Assembly: GCA_017644045.1 (NCBI GenBank)
Contig: JAEPMI010000006.1
Location: 212,980-276,979 of the forward strand
From: Deltaproteobacteria bacterium
GTDB lineage: Bacteria; Myxococcota_A; Polyangia; Polyangiales; Houyiibacteriaceae
Direction of reading: 5' to 3'
Length of the DNA: 64,000 nt
The translations under genes and the position numbers were made by a program. The notes below the pieces were generated by a model. The model was not told the DNA's origin, searched no databases, and saw only the letters and a program-made list of their open reading frames with translations. Within the stretch, counting starts at the first letter, position 1; every line of letters begins with the position of its first letter. Below, in pieces: positions 7,593 through 16,500 of this stretch.

Positions 7593-10392
7593 CCTCACCC
7601 AAGCGCTCGAGTTCATCGGCTGCCTGACGGGCTCTGCTGAGCCAGCGAGCCAGCCGATGACATTCCAGCTCATCGACGACAGCCGTGAGCGGCGCGGCAC
7701 AGATGCCGAGCTGCCGAGCGAGATACTGCACGGCTCCCTCGACGAGCTCTCCGGAAAGCTGAGCCGGGCGAACGACCTCGGTCTCGGGATCTTCGCCACC
7801 GTGAACGAGACCGACCTCAAAGGACGCAAGAAGTCGAACATCACGCGCGTGCGGGCCTTCTTCGTGGACGCCGACGAGGGAGAGCCCGACGTGAGCGCGC
7901 TCCCGCCCTCGATGACCGTCCGCAGCAAGGCTGGGCCTCACCACTACTGGCTCGCGCTTGGCAGGCCCGAGCTGGAGGAGTTTCCGCGCCTGCAACGGCA
8001 GCTCGCGAAGGTGCTCGGCACCGACCCGATGGTAAACGACCTACCCCGCGTAATGCGGGTTCCGGGCTTCATGCACATGAAGTCGGACCCGCACCTGGTG
8101 ACGCTCGAAGACTTCGATCCAGGACGCAGGTACTCGAGCGCACAGATCATGAACGCCTTCCCGGTGGCGACGCCATGGGAGAACGAGTCCGCCCCGCAAG
8201 CGCACGAGGGAAGAATCGGCCACATCCTCAGCGTGCTGGATCAGGTCAAGCCTCGCGGGACTGGCCAGTACACCGCGAGCTGCCCCGCTCACCACGACAG
8301 GCACCCGTCACTCTCGCTCACCGTCAAGGACGACCGCGTCCTCATTCACTGTCACGCAGGCTGCAGCTTCGAGGAGGTGGTCGAGGCATGCGGGCTCGAG
8401 AAGCACGACTTCTTCCTCGACGCCGACGCCGAGGAAGCGCAGCAGCCGCAGGAAGCGCACTACGACTACCGCGCCGAGGACGGCACGCTCGTGGGTCGCA
8501 TCACTCGTCGACCGGGCAAGAAGTTCGCCGCGCACCGTGTAGAAGACGGCGAGCTGGTTCCCGGTCTCAACGGACTCGAGCTCCCCCTGTACCGCCTTCC
8601 GGAGGTCCTGGAGGGAACGGAAGAGCCCGTCTTCGTCGTAGAGGGAGAGAAGGACAGCGACCGACTGATCCGTGAGGGCCTGCTCGCGACCACGAATCCG
8701 TTCGGCGCCGGCAGGTGGCGCTCGCACCACAGCACGTCCCTGGTGGGGCGGCGGGTGGTCATCATCCCCGACAACGACCCGGCAGGGCGCCGCCACGCAC
8801 GCGACGTTCAGCGGCGCCTTCGAGCCGAAGGAATCGAGGCAGTCATCTGCGAGCTCAGACACCCAGAGGTCTCCTGTGCGGATGCCTCCGACTGGTTGGA
8901 CAAGGGTGGAAGCGTGGCAGCCCTGCGACAACTGGCCGAAAGCGCGCTCGTGCAGGGCCAGAGCCTCCCAGACACCATCTGGCAGCAGTCATGGGCGCCA
9001 AAGGAGCTGCTGGAGCTCGGAAGCGACATCGAGATCGCTCGCATGATCGCCGACCGACTGACCGACGACCACACCGTATTCACCGACGGCAGCTTCTGGC
9101 GCTACGACTCCACGGCGTTCGTGCCCATCGACCCACACCAGCTCCGGAGGAAGGTGTTCGAGTTCGACGGTGCGAAATACGTCGGGGCCAGGGGTCCGAT
9201 CCCGATCCGACTGAGCGACGGGCGGACGAACTCCATCGTCAAGAGCCTCGCCACTATGCTCCACCGGATAGACTTCTTCACCAGCGCCCCCCGCGGCATC
9301 GCGTGCGAGTCCGGGTTCATTCGGTTCGATGAAGACGCCAACCCCCGGCTGGAACCACACTCGCCCGAGCATCGCACCCGCCACGTCGTTCCAGGTCGAT
9401 GGAATCCCGGGCCGCAAGCTTACAAGCATGACCTGCTCCTCCGGCTGGCTCAGGGATCGTTCCGAGACGACAGAGACCGACGAGCGAAGTACCTGCTCTT
9501 CGCCGAACTGCTCGGAGTGGTCGCGCTCGGCCTCGGAACTCGGATAGCGAAACCCAAAGCCATCATCCTCTGGGGGCCCGCAGCCGAGAACGGGAAGTCC
9601 ATGTTTATCGAGACCCTGAAGGGATTGGTCCCCGGCCCCGCCGTGTCGGCGCTTCCTATCACCGCGCTCGGCGACACACGCATGATCGTGCATCTCGCCG
9701 GAAAGCACTTGAACGTGGCGGACGAGCTCCCCACGACGAAAACAATCGCGAGCGACGTCTTCAAGGCGGCCGTGACGGGAGAAACACTGATGGGCCGCGA
9801 CGTCTACGTCTCCGCACTCCAGTTTCGCCCCCTGGCCCAGCACGTGTTCGCCACGAACGTATTGCCCGGCTTCCGCGGAGGGATGGACAAGGGCGCGCTC
9901 CGACGACTCATCGTCGTCGCCTTCAACCGGAAGATCCCTGCAGCGGAACAGGTTCCGCACCTCGCTGAGAAGATCCTGACCGAGGAGCGCGACGCCCTTC
10001 TCTCACTCGCAGTCATGGGGGCGCGTCGCATCCTTCGGCGGGGAGAGTTCACCGTACCTCCAAGCAGCGAGGAAGCCCTGAAAGGCTGGCGGCACCAAGA
10101 TGACCCCGTGGTCGCGTTCCTGGAGGAGCGGGCGACGGTCGTGCTGGGCACGCAAAAGCCGTTCACGCTCACCGATGAACTGTATCGTGCGTTCCGGGAC
10201 CATGCCGGCGACGCTGGGTATGAGAAGCGGGACCTGCCGAAGAAGCCGGTCTTCGCCAAACGAGTCCTGACCTGGGATGGGCGCCTCAAATCCACCCGCA
10301 AGAAGGGACAGCGAGGGATCGTCGGGATTCGGCTGCGGAAGCGCCTGCCTGTTTCGACCCGGCAGGGCCGGTTCGGCCGGGGGAGCAGCTAG
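7579..10392 (+). CDS. Multidomain primase-helicase (RepB-like AEP, CHC2 zinc finger, TOPRIM, D5-type helicase)
   Basis: This is a 937-aa protein; GTG at 7579 or 7585 are both possible starts. The N-terminal ~200 residues resemble RepB-like archaeo-eukaryotic primase: FFVDADE (D97, D99), GPHHYW (H121-H122), then NDLPRVMRVPGF. A CHC2-like zinc finger follows (SCPAHHDRHPS and HCHAGC, about residues 236-262). Next is a TOPRIM module (VEGEKDSDRL near 353, PDNDPAGRRHA near 397). Last comes an SF3/D5-type helicase with Walker A GPAAENGKSMF near 665. Such proteins start and drive replication of phage satellites, plasmids and integrative elements. It lies just upstream of an inverted-repeat region that may be its origin. 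Confidence 0.85.
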   Translation: MTVPDLTQALEFIGCLTGSAEPASQPMTFQLIDDSRERRGTDAELPSEILHGSLDELSGKLSRANDLGLGIFATVNETDLKGRKKSNITRVRAFFVDADEGEPDVSALPPSMTVRSKAGPHHYWLALGRPELEEFPRLQRQLAKVLGTDPMVNDLPRVMRVPGFMHMKSDPHLVTLEDFDPGRRYSSAQIMNAFPVATPWENESAPQAHEGRIGHILSVLDQVKPRGTGQYTASCPAHHDRHPSLSLTVKDDRVLIHCHAGCSFEEVVEACGLEKHDFFLDADAEEAQQPQEAHYDYRAEDGTLVGRITRRPGKKFAAHRVEDGELVPGLNGLELPLYRLPEVLEGTEEPVFVVEGEKDSDRLIREGLLATTNPFGAGRWRSHHSTSLVGRRVVIIPDNDPAGRRHARDVQRRLRAEGIEAVICELRHPEVSCADASDWLDKGGSVAALRQLAESALVQGQSLPDTIWQQSWAPKELLELGSDIEIARMIADRLTDDHTVFTDGSFWRYDSTAFVPIDPHQLRRKVFEFDGAKYVGARGPIPIRLSDGRTNSIVKSLATMLHRIDFFTSAPRGIACESGFIRFDEDANPRLEPHSPEHRTRHVVPGRWNPGPQAYKHDLLLRLAQGSFRDDRDRRAKYLLFAELLGVVALGLGTRIAKPKAIILWGPAAENGKSMFIETLKGLVPGPAVSALPITALGDTRMIVHLAGKHLNVADELPTTKTIASDVFKAAVTGETLMGRDVYVSALQFRPLAQHVFATNVLPGFRGGMDKGALRRLIVVAFNRKIPAAEQVPHLAEKILTEERDALLSLAVMGARRILRRGEFTVPPSSEEALKGWRHQDDPVVAFLEERATVVLGTQKPFTLTDELYRAFRDHAGDAGYEKRDLPKKPVFAKRVLTWDGRLKSTRKKGQRGIVGIRLRKRLPVSTRQGRFGRGSS

Positions 10393-10437
10393 CCTTGACG
10401 GAGTTCACTGCGCGTAACCTCCCGGCTATTCGGGGGA

Positions 10438-10533
10438 TTGACGGCAGTGACGGCACCGGTAGCAACCTTCCGGGACGAGCACTGAACGCACGTCGCCATG
10501 GTTTTTCGTCCCATCTGCCGTCACTGCCGTCAA
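10438..10533. repeat. 18-bp perfect inverted repeat with internal TGACGGCA iterons; candidate replication origin
   Basis: TTGACGGCAGTGACGGCA at 10438-10455 is repeated in exact inverted orientation at 10516-10533, 60 bp apart. Each arm itself contains two TGACGGCA units 9 bp apart. A partial copy (TTGACGG) sits at 10395. The structure occupies the 157-bp gap directly downstream of the primase-helicase gene, the usual place for an element origin or iteron-type control site. Confidence 0.5.
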
Positions 10534-10549
10534 CGAAGGGCGCCGACTC

Positions 10550-11050
10550 ATGAGGACCTGGGAGCGCATAGCCTTCGGCAAATACGCGGCGCTGACCCTT
10601 CCTGAGCTGGTGGTCCGTCATCCGAGCTACTTCTTCTGGGCGAGAAGCGAGAGGGTATTTCGAGCCCGTGGGGTTCGTCGCGGAGGGGAGGTCGAAGCCA
10701 AGGCGAAGACGATCCGCCTCAAGAACGAGAGCCATTTGGTGCGATACGAGTTCGAACGGCAAGGCCTCGACGAATGGCTGTCGGACGTTCGTTTTCGGTC
10801 CAGTGTTCAGAGCGAGAACAGATGGGAATCGACCCTTGATCTCTCCCGAGGGTACATCCCCGGGAACCGGCGGCTTTCCCGCCGGGGAGACGAGGTGCTT
10901 ACTCGGGCGTTCCGTCGACTCGCCAACCGAAAGCCCCTCGATGGGCCGTTCTGTAAACGGTTCTTCAATGACGACGAGAACTTCGACGCAGAGCCAGAAG
11001 CAGGCCTGGGCAGCTTCCTCAAGCTTCGCAAACCGATATGGCCACCCTGA
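10550..11050 (+). CDS. Unknown protein with DUF3820/ExoX C-terminal-like N-terminus
   Basis: This is a 166-aa protein with ATG at 10550. Its start, FGKYAALTLPELVVRHPSYF, resembles the short FGKYKG-x-TLxEL-type motif found at the C-terminus of exonuclease X and in DUF3820 proteins. The remaining basic ~130 residues (RRGGEVEAKAKTIRLKNESH; RRLSRRGDEVLTRAFRR) are not recognised. A link to DNA processing in the replication module is plausible from context. Its stop overlaps a tiny downstream ORF (TGATG). Confidence 0.55.
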   Translation: MRTWERIAFGKYAALTLPELVVRHPSYFFWARSERVFRARGVRRGGEVEAKAKTIRLKNESHLVRYEFERQGLDEWLSDVRFRSSVQSENRWESTLDLSRGYIPGNRRLSRRGDEVLTRAFRRLANRKPLDGPFCKRFFNDDENFDAEPEAGLGSFLKLRKPIWPP

Positions 11051-11160
11051 TGGAGCGGATGGCAAGCAAGGGTACTGACTGCACCTCGGAGCCGAGTACC
11101 CCTCTCGAGCGCGCGAAGGACACCCAGCGGACCTTCCCCAACAGGATCTCCGCCGCCTAA
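11050..11160 (+). CDS. Possible 36-aa small protein
   Basis: An ATG at 11050 overlaps the upstream stop (TGATG) and opens a 36-codon frame ending in TAA at 11158-11160. The product (MERMASKGTDCTSEPSTPLE and 16 more residues) has no recognisable motif. Coupling is the only support, so it may be a chance ORF. Confidence 0.25.
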   Translation: MERMASKGTDCTSEPSTPLERAKDTQRTFPNRISAA

Positions 11161-11173
11161 TATCGATTGTAGA

Positions 11174-11779
11174 ATGCGCAGCTCCTCAACCGTACGAAGT
11201 GAAGGCTGGTTCGCCCGCGGGGCCGACACAGTCGCCGCAGCTCTCTGCTTGCCCAAAGAGGCGATGGAGGCTCTCCAGCCGTACCGTGTAGGCACCGAGC
11301 CGGTCCACGAGCGGAAGCAGACGACGCGCGCCGCGGCCCAGCATCACCTCAGCCCAGAGGAAGTGGACGAGAAGCTCGCCGAGCTCGAAGAGGATGCGCG
11401 AGCCGGCGTCCCCGACGACCTGATCGCTGCACGGTCCGGGCTCTCTGTAAACACGGTCGCGCGGTGGCGAAGGCGCCACGATATCGAACGACCGGTAGGG
11501 CGCCCTCCGGCGGAGCAGGCGACCGAGCGGGCCGCGGTGGAGCTGTTCGGCGAAGCCACCGTCGCGGCTTGGATGCGAACGCGGGAGTCGCCGGTCATGG
11601 GCCGGTGGGAGGTCCCCCAGTACCTGATTCGGCGGGCTCTGGACTACACCGCCTTCGCTGAGGCGGCGAGCATTCTCACCGAGACTGGGCTCACCCCGGG
11701 ACGGATAGCCGCCGCGCTCGGCGTTCGACCCGCGGACGTGGCGCTGGCGACATCTCTGTGGAGCGCGCGATGCGAGTGA
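11174..11779 (+). CDS. Helix-turn-helix protein of unknown role
   Basis: This 201-aa protein has a central HTH (DLIAARSGLSVNTVARWRRR) followed by a basic ERPVGRPP tail resembling an AT-hook core. A second HTH-like segment lies near the C-terminus (LTPGRIAAALGVRPADVALA). A TAATAT sequence at 11158-11163 could be the -10, which would leave almost no leader before the ATG at 11174. It is the first of three overlapping genes (11174-12725). A regulator or origin-binding protein of the element is likely; the exact role is unknown. Confidence 0.6.
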   Translation: MRSSSTVRSEGWFARGADTVAAALCLPKEAMEALQPYRVGTEPVHERKQTTRAAAQHHLSPEEVDEKLAELEEDARAGVPDDLIAARSGLSVNTVARWRRRHDIERPVGRPPAEQATERAAVELFGEATVAAWMRTRESPVMGRWEVPQYLIRRALDYTAFAEAASILTETGLTPGRIAAALGVRPADVALATSLWSARCE

Positions 11780-12321
11780 TGCCTCACGAATACGGGGTGA
11801 CCTTCTGGAACCTGCTCCTCATGACGAATGAAGAGCTAGCCGAGGCAGGAATGCCGCGTAACGAGATCACTGCCTGCCGCCAACGGTTCACGGGTCATGA
11901 GCGCCCGCTATCGACGAAATGGGCAAGCAGCATCGGTCTGTGGGGCCGCATCACCTCCCAGGCGGAGATCGCCGAAGCGCTCGGCGTACCGAGCGCTCAG
12001 GTGAAGTCCTACAAGAACAAGTGGGACCTTCGCACGGCCACCGAGCAACTCCGCCGGTCGCCTTGGGAGATCGCCGCTGGCCTCTTCTTCGAGCGCTACC
12101 TTCCCGGCGATGCAGCCCGCCGCCGATGGGGTGTACTGCCAGTCGAGGCGGTCCTCTACCGCTCCTCACTCCAGGAAGTGTTTACACAACACGGAGTCAC
12201 ACCCGCTCAGGCGGTGCGTTGGTCGCCACATGAGCTGGCCGAGGCTTGGGTCGCCACCGATGTTGGTGTCGACCCTCCCGAGGACCTGCAGCGCACTCGA
12301 GGACGGCCGACGGTCCTGTGA
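11770..12321 (+). CDS. Second helix-turn-helix protein
   Basis: About 183 aa. ATG codons at 11770 and 11779 are both possible; the latter forms a TGATG overlap with the preceding stop. It contains SQAEIAEALGVPSAQVKSYK, a typical HTH, and ends with QRTRGRPTVL, echoing the GRP motif of its neighbour. The two may be distant paralogues. There is no catalytic motif. Its stop overlaps the next GTG start (GTGA). Confidence 0.55.
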   Translation: MRVMPHEYGVTFWNLLLMTNEELAEAGMPRNEITACRQRFTGHERPLSTKWASSIGLWGRITSQAEIAEALGVPSAQVKSYKNKWDLRTATEQLRRSPWEIAAGLFFERYLPGDAARRRWGVLPVEAVLYRSSLQEVFTQHGVTPAQAVRWSPHELAEAWVATDVGVDPPEDLQRTRGRPTVL

Positions 12322-12725
12322 TTCTCCCGAGCAGAGATCGGATAGCCGAGGCGCTGGTCGCCTCGTTGGACATGCGTGCGCTACTCGACGTGCGTCGGGA
12401 GCTCCGTGAGCTGAACAGAAAGACTGACGCCCTCGCGTCGTTCCTCCTGATGAGGGGCCGCGTCGTCGAGTTCGCCGGTGACGTCCGTGCAATGCCCCAC
12501 CGCGCCCCCCTTCCCCGCTCCACCGTGGTGTGCGTGGACGAAATCGCATGCAGGGACGGGAACCACTACGTAGCGACGATCCTCGTCCGCACTGCAGTCG
12601 GCAAGCCCAGCTACACGCTGCTCCTCGTCGAACCTGCATCGATGAGCATTCCAGCGGTGACGGACCGCCTCATCGAATCCATGGAGATCCTCGAGGGCAT
12701 CGTCGTCGATGCGTGGACTGGCTAG
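12318..12725 (+). CDS. Unknown 135-aa protein
   Basis: The GTG start at 12318 overlaps the previous stop by GTGA. The N-terminal half is a predicted helix or coiled coil (LDVRRELRELNRKTDALASF). The C-terminal half is a compact alpha/beta segment (STVVCVDEIACRDGNHYVAT). No family was recognised. It ends the HTH gene group; the following 107 bp carry a palindrome and lead to the BREX operon. Confidence 0.5.
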   Translation: MILPSRDRIAEALVASLDMRALLDVRRELRELNRKTDALASFLLMRGRVVEFAGDVRAMPHRAPLPRSTVVCVDEIACRDGNHYVATILVRTAVGKPSYTLLLVEPASMSIPAVTDRLIESMEILEGIVVDAWTG

Positions 12726-12781
12726 GCCTTCCCGACATATCTCGTCAGAAAGCGCAACGAATACGCGAGTTGGCCATCGCG

Positions 12782-12799
12782 ATCACGTCCCGACGTGAT
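12782..12799. promoter_or_regulatory. Palindromic operator candidate upstream of the BREX operon
   Basis: ATCACGT-CCCG-ACGTGAT is a perfect 7-bp inverted repeat with a 4-bp spacer, 33 bp before the first gene of the 28-kb operon. TTGGCC (12770-12775) and TGATAG (12796-12801) could be weak promoter hexamers, but their 20-bp spacing is poor. The symmetry suggests a dimeric regulator; the HTH proteins encoded just upstream are candidates. Confidence 0.4.
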
Positions 12800-12832
12800 A
12801 GATCCACGGGCCCGAAGCACGGGAACTCAGGG

Positions 12833-13522
12833 ATGGACGACGGGGAAAAGCGGGCCTACTACGAAGCGGCACTGACGGCGCTGGCCTACGTCGAGAGACG
12901 GCAGCCGAGCGGGCGGCGGTTTGGCCCCGAGGCCGATGCGCGGTGGACTTCCTTCAAGGGGGACCTGACCACCGCGGACCGTATCGACCTGCTCATTCGC
13001 GACGCCGATGCCCAATGGCCCTCGGCGTTCGGCGCCCGGACCGTCTTCGGGAAGCACTCTGTCGCAGAAGACGAACCGTTCGGAGCGGACTGGGAGCCGC
13101 TCGACGCTGTCACGGCAGAGGAGATGTGGCGTGCTCGAAACGAAGCACCCACTCCGGTGACCTCGAAAGAGAGCCTCGAGGCCACAGCCGCAGCCTGGGA
13201 GGTGAGCCTCACTCCGTTCGATCCAGGCACCATCGAAGCGGCCGAGAAGCTGGTCGTGGCCGGCCCGAGCGCGGTCGCGGCGACAATCGCGGCATTTGAA
13301 GCAGGCAGCGACCTCGACTGGGTGGACCAGGTCACGGTTGTAGCGACCCCTCCCGCGCACCGTCAGCTCGCCGCGCTGGCTGGGGCCGTGCTCAGCGCCA
13401 CCAAGCCAGCCCGCATCTTCACCGCCAAGCTGGCTGACGCGAAACCGGGAGCACGGCTCCTCCTCTCCGACGACGCCACCGAAGAAGATGCCGCGAAGGC
13501 AGAGGAGCTGGCCAACGCATGA
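12833..13522 (+). CDS. Unknown protein coupled to pglW
   Basis: The ATG at 12833 (MDDGEKRAYYEAALTALAYV) gives 229 aa; the open frame upstream adds no convincing sequence. The first half is acidic and helical, and the second half is alpha/beta (DQVTVVATPPAHRQLAALAG). No domain was recognised. Its TGA overlaps the pglW start by ATGA, so the two are translationally coupled. It could be a dedicated partner or regulator of the PglW kinase. Confidence 0.65.
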   Translation: MDDGEKRAYYEAALTALAYVERRQPSGRRFGPEADARWTSFKGDLTTADRIDLLIRDADAQWPSAFGARTVFGKHSVAEDEPFGADWEPLDAVTAEEMWRARNEAPTPVTSKESLEATAAAWEVSLTPFDPGTIEAAEKLVVAGPSAVAATIAAFEAGSDLDWVDQVTVVATPPAHRQLAALAGAVLSATKPARIFTAKLADAKPGARLLLSDDATEEDAAKAEELANA

Positions 13523-16500
13523 CGCTGGCCACTTCGCGCATCGTTTTTCAGGGAGAGACGCCCTACCCCCACGAGCGAGAGGCGATCGACTTCGCGATCA
13601 AGTCGCTCCCGAACAGTGACCCGTACCACCTGTGGGCACTGCTCGAGCTGCTCGACCCATCTACCGGTCGGCTCTACGAGCTCGACCTGCTGGTCCTCGG
13701 CTACTCGGCTCTCTATCTCATCGAGATCAAGAGCGGTCCGGGCATCTACGAAGGCGACTACCAGGACTGGTACCGCATCGACCCCGACGACGAGCGGTCC
13801 CGGTACATGGAGAACCCGTACCGACTGACGAACCACAAGTCCAAGGTGCTCGCGTCCCGGCTTCGCTCGAAGATGAAGGACAAGCGATTGACCCCCTGGG
13901 TCGAGCCGCTCGTCTTCCTGAGCGCCGAGAACATCGACCTGCGCTTCAAGAACCACGGGGACGTCGGCGTGGTCACCCGCGACAATCTCGTGCGCGCCGT
14001 TCAGCATCATGACTTCCCGGGCGCGAACACGACCCGGCACCGTCGGCGGATCACGGCTCCCGCGGCCCGCCAGGTCGCAGCGGCCATCAACGAGCTCGGC
14101 CTTCGTCCCCGAAAGGGCAAGGCGCACGCGGGCGCCTACGAGCTGGGAGACATCCTGGAAGACGGCCCCGGCTACCAGGACCGCATCGCTGCGCACCGCA
14201 AGCAGAAGACCATTACCTGCCGCGCACGGACCTACCTGGTGCCCCAGCAGACGAGTGTGGAACGTCGGCAGCAGCTTCTTCGTGCCGCCGACCGTGAAAG
14301 CCAGCTCCTCTGGGATGTCCGCGAGCACCCCAACGTCCTCCGCATCTCCGGCTACGAGACGGACGCTCCACTTGGTCCGACCGTCCTCTTCGATTCGTTC
14401 GAGGGTGGCGTGCCGCTCTCCACTTTCCTTCGGCAGAACCCGAAGCTGCCGTTCATGGATCGGGTGACGATCGTCGAGCAGGTCGGGCGCGCCCTCGCCT
14501 TCTGTCACCGAAAGCAAATCGTCCATGGCGCGCTCAGCCCCGAGGCGGTGCTCGTTCGGCGCCACCCCGAGAGCGAGGCCATCGAGACCCGCTTGTTCAA
14601 CTTCCAGCTCGGCGTCGGGACGGAGGTGGAAGCCACCACCCACTGGTCTGCGCTGGCGTCCGAGCCTTGGGCCGTCTACCAAGCACCGGAGCTCCGCGAG
14701 GACCCGACCGCTCGGACTCCTCAGTCCGACGTCTTCAGCCTCGGTGCGCTCGCGTACTATGTGTTCACGGGCGAGCCCCCTGGCCCCGACTACGTGGCCG
14801 TCGCTCGCCGGCTCCGTGACGAGCGCCACCTCGACCCCCGAGCGGTCGATGATGGCATCCAAGAGGACCTCGCGGACCTCATCGCGTTCGCGACCAAGCT
14901 CAGCCCCATCTCTCGTGCCGATGACGTCGACGGGTGGCTCGAGCTGGTTCTCGGTGAGATCACCAAGCCCGAACCGCAGCCCACGGAGCCCGAGACCGAC
15001 CCCCTCGAGGCCCGCAAGGGCGACAACCTCGGTGACGACCTTCTCGTCGATGGCGTCCTCGGTCAGGGCGCGACCTCCCGGGTGCTTCTCGTTGGTCGAG
15101 TGTCGGACGGCCGCCACTACGCCCTCAAGGTCCCGCTCTCGAACGATCACGACGAGCGGCTCGAGGCGGAGGCCGAGGCGCTGTGCAAGCTGCGGCATCC
15201 CCGAATCGTGCAGCTCGTTGAGCGCTACACGTTCGCCGGGCGGTCATGCCTCCTGCTCTCGCTGGCGGGAGGCGAGACCCTTCACCGCCACCTGGCACGC
15301 GAAGGCACCATCTCGCTCGAGCTCGCGGAGCGCTACGGCGACGACCTGCTGTCCGCCATCGAGTACCTCGAGGAGCACCAGGTCATGCACCGGGACATCA
15401 AGCCGGCGAACCTGGGCGTCGGCAGCGTGAGCAAGACGCGGGCGCACCTGACCCTCTTCGACTTCTCCCTCGCCCATTCGAGCCGCTCTGACCTGAAGGT
15501 CGGGACCGCGGCCTACCGCGACCCATTCCTCGACCTGCGTGGCTCCTGGGACAACGCCGCCGAACGATGGAGTGCCGCGATCACCCTCCACGAGATGCTC
15601 ACCGGGGTGCGCCCCGCCTTCGACGGCGTCGCCATCGATGCAGACTCGAAGCTCCTGCTCGCGGCCGAGCGCTTCGACCCCTCGGTGCGTGACTCCCTCG
15701 TAGACTTCTTCCAGCGTGCGCTGGCCCGAGACACCGAGCAGCGCTTCGTCTCTGCGGAGGAAATGCGGCGCGCTTGGGTGACCGCCCTCGCGGCCCCAGC
15801 TCGAGCGTCGGTGCAAGACCCGGCGAGCGAGCACCCCGACGACGATGACGAGCTCACCGAGGAGCAGCTCGGCGCCATCGGGCCCGAGACGCTCATCGAA
15901 GCGCTTCCCCTCTCGCCACGCGCGAAGAACGCCCTCGACCGTGCCGGGCTGCTCCGTGCTGAGGACCTACTCGACCTGCCAGACAACCGCCTTTCCGCCA
16001 TTCGGGGGATTGGGCGCCGAGTCGCACAGGAGATCCTCGGGTTCCGGGACCGTTGGCGCGCGGCACGCGAGCTGACGCCGGTCACACCCACGCCCTTCTT
16101 CGCCGGGTACCGAGGCGATGACATCCTCGTTCACACCGCGGGCATCGAAGAGGAAGCGGCGACCGCTCTACGCGATGCTGGGCTACGCAGCCTGGGCGCG
16201 ATCGCCGGAGCGCCGAAGCACCAGATCCGCGCGCTGGCCAAGCGCCATGACTTCGATGAGCGTGCGCTTCGCGAGCTGCTCGACGCCGAAAACCGAAACG
16301 CCAATGAGCGCGAGCGCCCCTCGACCATCGAAGGCTGGGTCGACGCGCTCATGCCGAAGCGCAAGCGGCGCATGAAGCACCCCCGCCGGCTCTACGGCAT
16401 CGAGGGGACATTCACGGCGCGGCTCGGCGTGGCCGTGAAGGAGCTGGCCGAGGACCAGGACGTCACCACCGCCGCGATCTACATCGCGCTCGGGAAGGCG

